Assembly (NCBI GenBank): GCA_000402515.1
Contig: AQRL01000038.1
Location: 1 to 64,000, forward strand
Direction: 5' to 3'
DNA from: Nanoarchaeota archaeon SCGC AAA011-G17
GTDB taxonomy: Archaea; Nanobdellota; Nanobdellia; SCGC-AAA011-G17
DNA length: 64,000 nt
Below, piece after piece: positions 58,077 to 64,000 of the stretch (position 1 is its first letter; every line of letters begins with the position of its first letter). Under the pieces are notes generated by a model. The model saw only the letters and a list, made by a program, of their open reading frames with translations, did no database searches and was not told the origin of the DNA. A program made the position numbers and the translations under genes.

Positions 58077-58777
58077 ATCCTTTATTGCTAATCTTATGGA
58101 TTGGAATTATTACGGCATTCTCACTTTTTGGGTCATGGTATGCTAGGAAATATAATAAACCTGACGCCCTTATTGGGTTATATGTTGCTTTTGTTTTAAT
58201 AAGTAATATTATCGCTTATAAGATTGTAACTTTTGATTTTGGATTTATCACATTTTATGCAACTTCTGCAACTTTAGTTTTTTCAGTTACTTTTCTTTTA
58301 ACAGATATTGTAAATGAGAAATTTGGAAGAAAAGAAACCCATAAAATGATTTTTATAGCATTTATAACCCAATTAGCTGTTGCGCTCTTTATTCTGTTGT
58401 CTATCTATTTAAAACCCGCACCTTTTTTTACTGACCAAGAAATTTTTGCTAAAATATTGGGATTTGCCCCAAGAATTATGATTGCATCATGGATTGCATT
58501 TTTAATAAGTGAAAATGTGGATGCTTATATTTTTGCTTGGTTTAAAAATCTCACAAAAGGAAAACACTTATGGACAAGAAATATTTTTAGTTCTATACCA
58601 TCAATGGCTTTAGATACCTTAATATTTGTAACAATTGCCTTTTATGGTGTGCAGCCCCTTTCACCCCTAATTACTGGGGTTCTTGTAATAAAATGGCTTG
58701 TGGGAATTGTTGATATCCCCTTTATGTATTTAAATAGATGGATAATAAATTTGAAAATAAAACAAATTCTAGAATAG
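58073..58777 (+). CDS. queuosine-precursor-type transporter (YhhQ/VUT family)
   Basis: Six TM helices; the ECF-like VUT/YhhQ pattern is seen: VAFVLISNIIAYKIV, ATLVFSVTFLLTDIVNEKFGRKETHK and RNIFSSIPSMALDTLIFVTIAFYG. 234 aa. YhhQ-type proteins import queuosine precursors; in archaea a 7-deazaguanine for archaeosine is possible. Coupled by overlap to the methyltransferase gene. Confidence 0.88.
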   Translation: MNPLLLILWIGIITAFSLFGSWYARKYNKPDALIGLYVAFVLISNIIAYKIVTFDFGFITFYATSATLVFSVTFLLTDIVNEKFGRKETHKMIFIAFITQLAVALFILLSIYLKPAPFFTDQEIFAKILGFAPRIMIASWIAFLISENVDAYIFAWFKNLTKGKHLWTRNIFSSIPSMALDTLIFVTIAFYGVQPLSPLITGVLVIKWLVGIVDIPFMYLNRWIINLKIKQILE

Positions 58778-58806
58778 AAACTTTAAGGGAGCAGTATTCT
58801 CTTTTA

Positions 58807-58837
58807 GAAAAAACAGAAGAGTTTGGGTGAGTTTTAG
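58807..58837 (+). repeat. right copy of 31-bp direct repeat (rnhB 3' end)
   Basis: Copy of the rnhB ending 2.28 kb downstream of the original; in frame it still reads K-K-Q-K-S-L-G-E-F-stop. Confidence 0.82.
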
Positions 58838-58850
58838 AAAGATTAGTAAA

Positions 58851-59258
58851 TTACTTAATGTTTCTCTGTCTTTCTTCTAACAATAATTTGTCTGCTTTAT
58901 CAAAATCTGATTTATTAGTTAGAGAATCGGATGTCCTTGTGAGAATCTTTTCTAATTTAAATATATCTCTTACCACTAATTTATCTACTCTTATCCTATC
59001 AATTGTGTTATTTCCATCAAAATTCTGATATCTGGAAACTTTTCTTCCATTTCTAGTTAATATTTCTTCGGAACCATCTTTTAGTTGAGTGTATTCAATT
59101 TTATTTCCAATACGAAAGTACCCTGTGGCTCTTGAGTTTGAAGTGAAGTTTGGATTATCAATTTTGTAATTATTAAGACTTCTCACACCAAATGTTAAAG
59201 CAGAAATCGTCAATGCTATACCTGTAACCCAAAGTCCAACATATTGATAATATTTTAT
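58851..59258 (-). CDS. TM-anchored hypothetical protein, probable AUA start
   Basis: The frame from ATA 59258 encodes IKYYQYVGLWVTGIALTISA, a clear N-terminal TM anchor; TTG 59213 would cut it. A TTTATATATAG box on the minus strand (59277-59291) is centred ~26 nt upstream, fitting a leaderless AUA start. The rest is a basic soluble domain (GYFRIGNKIEYTQLKDGSEEILTRNGRKV). No family recognised. Confidence 0.55.
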   Translation of the reverse strand: MKYYQYVGLWVTGIALTISALTFGVRSLNNYKIDNPNFTSNSRATGYFRIGNKIEYTQLKDGSEEILTRNGRKVSRYQNFDGNNTIDRIRVDKLVVRDIFKLEKILTRTSDSLTNKSDFDKADKLLLEERQRNIK

Positions 59259-59402
59259 ACTACTTATTAGTGATTAAACTATATATAAAGGTTTCTTTTT
59301 TACACTAATTAAAATTTATACCATAAATCTATTATTTGATTTGCGTTTATCAAGCGATTTTTTAGAAATGTTTAAATATCTCTGTTTACCAATTTTGGAG
59401 TG

Positions 59403-62400
59403 ATGGCAGTAATAGAAAAGATTAAGATGCAGGGATTTAAGTCCTTTGCCAAGTCTACTGAAGTTCCTTTAGGCAAGGATTTTAGTGTTATACTAGGCCC
59501 TAATGGCTCTGGTAAATGCCTAATTGGCAGTTCTTTAGTACAGTTAAATGATGGCTCCTTGGTTGAAATAGGTAAAATAGTTGAGGATAAATTGAAGACC
59601 AACTCTATTAAAAAAATAGATGATGGCTTTATAGCTGAAGGGGATGATACTAAGATTATTTCTTTAAATTTAAATAACCTGAAAAATGAGGCTAAAGAGA
59701 TTAAGGCTTATGTTAAAAGGGAATCTCCTGAATATTTATTAAGAATTAAGACAAGAAGCGGCAGGGAAATTACCAGTACAGAATATCATCCTTTATTTGT
59801 TTTTGAGGAGAATAGGATTAGGGCTGTTAAAGCTGACGAACTAAAAATAGGGGTTAAAATAGCTGTTCCGAGGCAGATTAGTATTGGAAAAAATAATTAT
59901 TTTTATGAGTTAATTGATTTAATTGACAAAGGTGATAGAATTTATGTTTCTTATAATGAAGAGTTTATTTGTATTTTAAATAAGTTAAAAAAATCTACAT
60001 GGAAAGACTTGGCTAATGAGATAGGAATTCCTTTGAATGCTATTAAGGGACTATTAGATAAACAGGCTATTAATTTTGCTTATTTAATTAAACTACTTAA
60101 ACACTCTAAATTAAGTAATCAGGAAATAATAAAACTCATTCCTTATGTTAAATCAAAAGGCATTGAAAGAAAATATAAAGTTCCATGGTGTAATTCCAGA
60201 GAATTTTCAAGATTTTTTGGATATTTAATTGCTGAAGGAAGGTTACCAGAATCAAGTAATCAAATATGGTTTACAAATGGGGATGAGGAGATTGTTAGTG
60301 ATTATGCTAATCTAGTCGCTCATTTGTTTGAAGTTAAGCCAAGCATTAATGAATATAAAGAGGGATGCTGGGATGTTTTGTTTTATTCTGTTCCAATAAG
60401 ACAGATTTTAGATAAATTTGGCATGCATGTTGGTGGAAAAACCGAAAATAAAGAACTAACTAATTTATTTTTAAAAAACAGTTCTGATATAGAATTGGGA
60501 GAATTTTTATCCGGACTTTATTCCGGGGATGGCTATGTGGGAAAAAGCAGCATTGATATAATAACCAAGAGCAGAAAGTTGGGTTTTAATATTGAGAATA
60601 TTTTGGTAAGATTGGGCATATTATTTAGCTCAAGATATAAAATTAAAATTGCTACCAACAGTGGTTTTAGCGGGATTTATAGAGAAATTTCAGTATATGG
60701 CGTTGAGAATTTCTTAAAGTTTAAAAAATATGTCAATATAGTCCATAATTCAAAGAGAGAAAGGCTTGATAATCTTTTGGGCGTTAAGTCAAATCCAAAT
60801 TTAGATGTTATAGATGTTAATAATTTAATAAGGAAGGTTGTTAAAGAGTTTAATATAAAAATAAAATCAAATAAGAAAGAATTTCCAAGATTAGGTGCCT
60901 ATTGTTATAAACAATGTTTACCGAGCAGGAGCGGTATAAACTATTTGATTGATAATTTGTTTTCTAACTCTAATGAACATGAGAATTTATTACTGTTAAA
61001 ACAAATAGCTAACTCTGATATTTATTGGGATGAAATTATTGAGATTGAAAAGATAAAAAGCAATGAGAAATGGGTTTATGACCTATGTATTGAAGATAAT
61101 CATAATTTTATTGCGAATAATATATTTGTACATAACAGCAACATTACAGATGCAATATGTTTTGTTCTCGGAAGATTGAGCGCCAAAAGCCTTAGAGCAG
61201 ACAAGAGCGCTAATTTAATCTATAATGGGGGGAAAAAGGGGGAGCCTGCAAAAGAGGCAGAGGTAAGCATTTTGTTTGATAATTCTAATAAGTTATTTCC
61301 ATTAAATGTCAGCAAGATAAAGATTACAAGAAGCGTCAGAGAAAACGGGCAGAGCAAGTACAAAATAAATGATGAAATCAGGACAAGGCAGCAGGTCATA
61401 GATTTATTGGCTGCTGGAAAGATAAATCCAGATGGGTATAATATTGTTCTGCAGGGAGATATTACACATGTTACTGAGATGCCTACAGAGGAGAGGAGAA
61501 AGGTTATTGAGGATATTTCCGGCATTGGTGTTTATGAGGAAAAAAAAGAAAAGGCAATTAATGAATTAACAAAGGTTGATGTGAAATTAAATGAGGCAAG
61601 CATTGTTCTGAAGGAGAGAGAAACCTATCTTAGTGAGCTAAAAAAAGACAGGGATCATGCTGCTAAATACAAGGATCTTGAAGGCAATATCAAGAGGAAT
61701 AAGGCTACCTTTTTGCATGTTCAGATTAATGACAAACAAAAGAAGAGGGAAGAGTTTGAAGGCAAGATTAATAAAAATCAGGAAGAGGCTGATAAGATAA
61801 GAAAGACGGTTGATGAATTGAGAGAGGAAATTAACAAAAATAAGGAAGAGATTAGTTCTATCAGCAAGGAAATAGAGGAGAAGGGAGAGAAAGAGCAGGT
61901 TAATCTTCACAGAGAGATTGAAACTGTTAAAGAGCAGAAGGCCAGAGACCAGGCAAGAATGGAGGGTTTGGGCAATGAGCTTAACAGGATTAATGAGAGA
62001 AAGAAACAATTAGAGATTGATTTAAGAGAAATAACTGAAAAGATAAAACAACTGGAAAATGAGAGAAATAATTTAACAAAAAGAAGAAAGATTATTGTTG
62101 AAAAAGAGAGCATCATTGAAAAGAAATTAGGAGGAAAAAGAGGAGATAACAAGGAAGAGAGGGATTTAGACGAGATTGAAAAAAAGCTGGATGAAAAACA
62201 ATTTATCCTGGATGAATTAAATAACAAGAAAACAATTTTGTTAAGGGATAAAGACAGATTAGACACACAGATAAATTCTCTGAATAAATTAAGCGGCGGA
62301 GATGAATTAAAAAAATTAAAAGAGTTTAAAGAGAAATTTAAAGAGGTTTCCAGTAATCTTAATAGTTCTTTAAAAGATAATGATAATATTGTTTCACAGC

Positions 62401-64000
62401 TTTCCAAGGCAAGAAGCAAATTAAGAGAGATAAGCGAGGAGCAGGCCAGATTAAGCATAAGAGAGGTTAGTTTCAAAGAAGGGGCTTATGGCGACCTTGC
62501 TTTAAACAAGATAAAAGAGCTTAGAATGAATGGGGTGTATGGGACAATAGCTGAGCTTGGTGAGGTTGACAAGAAGTTTTCTATGGCTTTGGAGGTTGCT
62601 GCCGGCTCCAGAATAAAAAGTATTGTTGTTGAGGATGATTCTATTGCTGCCAAGTGCATCAAATATTTAAAAGACAATAAACTAGGTGTTGTTACTTTCC
62701 TGCCTTTGAACAAAATAAAGGCTCCTGAAGCAATTGATAAAAAAGTGGGTTATGGCATTGCCCTGAATCTAATAAAATTTGACAACAAATTCAGCAGGGC
62801 ATTTGGCTATGTTTTTGGAAATACAATTGTTGTTGAGAATATAAACCAGGCAAGAAATATCGGCATTGGAAAGGACAGGATGGTTACTTTAGATGGGGAT
62901 TTAGTTGAGGGCTCTGGAGCAATGATTGGTGGTTTCAGAAGGCAAAAAACAGGATTTAAACAGATGGATTTTACAAAGAACCTTGAAGAGCTTAATAATG
63001 AGATTGGAAGATTAAGAGAGATTGTAGATAGTTTAGAGAAGAAAAAATTAGAGAATGAGGATAATGTTTATCTGTTAAGAAACGATAAGTCTGAATTAGA
63101 GGGAGAGATTATAAAACTGGAGAAGAGCTTTGGCGGGGAAGAAGAGAAAAATGAAAGAGAATCAGCTGTTAAAAATCTAAATAGTGTTGAAAGGGAATTA
63201 AATAATGCTGAAGCAAATTACAATAAATTGCTTAAGGATGTTGAAGAATTAAAAAATAAAAAAAGCTCTTTGAGAGAGAGTGTAAGCAAGATAAGAGGAA
63301 ACAAAGAAACTGATAAAATAGATTCTGAGTTCAGGCAGATTAGAGAAGAAAGAATTGTTTTGGAGAATGAATTAAAAAATATTGAGATACAGATAAGAGA
63401 CGGATTAATTCCAGAAAGAGAAAATATAATCAGGATTATTAAAGAGCATGAAAAAGAGATTTTAGAATTCCAGAAAGAGAGCGAGGATATCAGTGATAGA
63501 CTTCTTAAAAATCTTAATCTTTTAAAAGATAAGGAGAGGAATGAAAAGGAATTTTATTCTAATTTCAAAAATTTATTTAACAAGAGAAACAAATTAAGCG
63601 ATGAAATACAAAAGAGGGAATTAAAGAGTGTAAGTGAGTATAGCAGAGTTAGGGCAATTGAGGACAGAACTAACAGCCTGAATATTGATAGGGCAAAGGT
63701 ATGTGCTGAATTAGAAGGTCTTAATGCTGAATATGAGCAGTTTAAGGAAATTCAATTAAGAAAAGGAATTGAAATGGATAAATTAAAAGAGGAAATCAGA
63801 GATTTTGAAAAGATGATGAATAATCTTGGGAATGTTAATCTAAGAGCCTTGGAGATTTATGATGAGATTGAAAAGGAGTATAATTCTTTACAGGACAAGG
63901 CTGCTACACTAAAATTAGAGAAAGAGGATGTACTAAAGATGATTAGTGAGATAGAAAGCAAGAAAGGAGATATGTTTATGAAGAGCTATTCTGAGATAAG
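59403..64000 (+). CDS. smc: chromosome segregation protein SMC, intein-containing, truncated by window
   Basis: N-terminal head MAVIEKIKMQGFKSFAKST, split Walker A GPNGSGK | SNITDAICFVLGR, then coiled coil, hinge (GVYGTIAELGEVDKKFSMALEVAAGSR... GSGAMIGGFRR) and returning coiled coil. The C-terminal head with the ABC signature and Walker B lies beyond 64000. A 540-residue intein interrupts Walker A. Loads on and compacts the chromosome. AATGTTTAAATATC lies about 30 nt before ATG. Confidence 0.96.
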   Translation, partial: MAVIEKIKMQGFKSFAKSTEVPLGKDFSVILGPNGSGKCLIGSSLVQLNDGSLVEIGKIVEDKLKTNSIKKIDDGFIAEGDDTKIISLNLNNLKNEAKEIKAYVKRESPEYLLRIKTRSGREITSTEYHPLFVFEENRIRAVKADELKIGVKIAVPRQISIGKNNYFYELIDLIDKGDRIYVSYNEEFICILNKLKKSTWKDLANEIGIPLNAIKGLLDKQAINFAYLIKLLKHSKLSNQEIIKLIPYVKSKGIERKYKVPWCNSREFSRFFGYLIAEGRLPESSNQIWFTNGDEEIVSDYANLVAHLFEVKPSINEYKEGCWDVLFYSVPIRQILDKFGMHVGGKTENKELTNLFLKNSSDIELGEFLSGLYSGDGYVGKSSIDIITKSRKLGFNIENILVRLGILFSSRYKIKIATNSGFSGIYREISVYGVENFLKFKKYVNIVHNSKRERLDNLLGVKSNPNLDVIDVNNLIRKVVKEFNIKIKSNKKEFPRLGAYCYKQCLPSRSGINYLIDNLFSNSNEHENLLLLKQIANSDIYWDEIIEIEKIKSNEKWVYDLCIEDNHNFIANNIFVHNSNITDAICFVLGRLSAKSLRADKSANLIYNGGKKGEPAKEAEVSILFDNSNKLFPLNVSKIKITRSVRENGQSKYKINDEIRTRQQVIDLLAAGKINPDGYNIVLQGDITHVTEMPTEERRKVIEDISGIGVYEEKKEKAINELTKVDVKLNEASIVLKERETYLSELKKDRDHAAKYKDLEGNIKRNKATFLHVQINDKQKKREEFEGKINKNQEEADKIRKTVDELREEINKNKEEISSISKEIEEKGEKEQVNLHREIETVKEQKARDQARMEGLGNELNRINERKKQLEIDLREITEKIKQLENERNNLTKRRKIIVEKESIIEKKLGGKRGDNKEERDLDEIEKKLDEKQFILDELNNKKTILLRDKDRLDTQINSLNKLSGGDELKKLKEFKEKFKEVSSNLNSSLKDNDNIVSQLSKARSKLREISEEQARLSIREVSFKEGAYGDLALNKIKELRMNGVYGTIAELGEVDKKFSMALEVAAGSRIKSIVVEDDSIAAKCIKYLKDNKLGVVTFLPLNKIKAPEAIDKKVGYGIALNLIKFDNKFSRAFGYVFGNTIVVENINQARNIGIGKDRMVTLDGDLVEGSGAMIGGFRRQKTGFKQMDFTKNLEELNNEIGRLREIVDSLEKKKLENEDNVYLLRNDKSELEGEIIKLEKSFGGEEEKNERESAVKNLNSVERELNNAEANYNKLLKDVEELKNKKSSLRESVSKIRGNKETDKIDSEFRQIREERIVLENELKNIEIQIRDGLIPERENIIRIIKEHEKEILEFQKESEDISDRLLKNLNLLKDKERNEKEFYSNFKNLFNKRNKLSDEIQKRELKSVSEYSRVRAIEDRTNSLNIDRAKVCAELEGLNAEYEQFKEIQLRKGIEMDKLKEEIRDFEKMMNNLGNVNLRALEIYDEIEKEYNSLQDKAATLKLEKEDVLKMISEIESKKGDMFMKSYSEI
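59517..61136 (+). other. SMC intein (540 aa) with LAGLIDADG endonuclease domain
   Basis: Begins at Cys after GSGK (CLIGSSLVQLNDGSL), with EYHPLFVFEENRIRAVKADEL as block B, and ends YDLCIEDNHNFIANNIFVHN before Ser. Cys1, terminal His-Asn and Ser+1 suit class 1 splicing. Two LAGLIDADG helices are present, FFGYLIAEGRL (~60208-60240) and LGEFLSGLYSGDGYVG (~60498-60546), both with acidic residues, so homing activity is plausible. Confidence 0.93.

Noticed and set aside
61638-62476. long minus-strand frames inside smc
   Set aside because: Antisense of coiled-coil codons (Leu/Ser/Phe-rich), typical shadows.
1-64000. CRISPR array, rRNA operon or complete tRNA gene
   Set aside because: No regularly spaced repeats of CRISPR type, no rRNA-like sequence and no convincing complete tRNA fold seen by eye.

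Overview
This AT-rich window comes from an archaeal chromosome. The evidence is a set of archaeal/eukaryotic-type information genes: proteasome alpha subunit, SBDS, exosome subunits Rrp4/Rrp41/Rrp42, RNase P proteins Rpp30 and Pop5, RNA polymerase subunit K (Rpb6), ribosomal protein S2, archaeal-type ThrRS, RtcB with archease, AK6-like kinase and a hexameric-type UMP kinase. Many genes have a TTTATA-like box about 25-30 nt before the start codon, as expected for leaderless archaeal transcripts. Small hypothetical proteins, PGF-pre-PGF and dockerin-like surface proteins, DUF5652 and DUF357 suggest a DPANN lineage such as Woesearchaeota or Pacearchaeota. That placement is inference; no 16S gene is present.

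Layout. 1-11 kb: an MscS channel, a coiled-coil protein with a peptidase-like C-terminus, a freestanding LAGLIDADG/AbrB-like protein, the rtcB/archease neighbourhood, and a 1011-aa membrane protein with five F-L-H-x-x-F-G repeats. 11-17 kb: MoxR-DUF58-VWA operon, ThrRS and a small two-gene operon. 17.7-22.3 kb: a surface protein, an SDR, and a complete E1-like/ubiquitin-like/NcsA tRNA-thiolation operon. 22.4-27.1 kb: a toxin-antitoxin-like pair, DUF1003, a SLOG-like protein, a full-length Rel/SpoT homologue and a membrane-anchored thioredoxin-fold protein. 27.2-30.8 kb: a 3.6-kb mobile element with 24-bp inverted ends and a 9-bp target duplication, carrying a transposase, a DNA methyltransferase fused to an Mrr-like domain, and several small proteins. 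31-39 kb: lipoprotein, dockerin-like protein, UMP kinase, AK6, polyprenyl synthase, Rpp30 and a PGF-pre-PGF protein. 39-46 kb: Pop5-proteasome-SBDS-exosome-RpoK-enolase superoperon, interrupted by three small unknown genes. 46-59 kb: three TrmB-family regulators, S2, Lhr helicase with PdeM-like phosphoesterase, RNase HII and a queuosine-precursor-type transporter. 59.4-64 kb: SMC, truncated by the window end.

Four observations stand out. (1) The 27.2-30.8 kb element has exact ends and cargo. (2) Two TrmB cassettes are each bounded by 31-35 bp direct repeats copied from the 3' end of the upstream gene (an MscS-like gene and rnhB), restoring that gene end as an integration would. (3) A 37-bp promoter element (31/37 identical) sits at the same distance before both the intein-containing lhr and the freestanding LAGLIDADG/AbrB gene, suggesting shared control. 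(4) Lhr and SMC both carry inteins at the same P-loop position, directly after the Walker A lysine.

Three genes appear to begin at AUA or AUU, as judged from ribosome-binding-site or TATA-box position. No CRISPR array, rRNA or complete tRNA was seen. No stretch over 300 bases lacks a gene.
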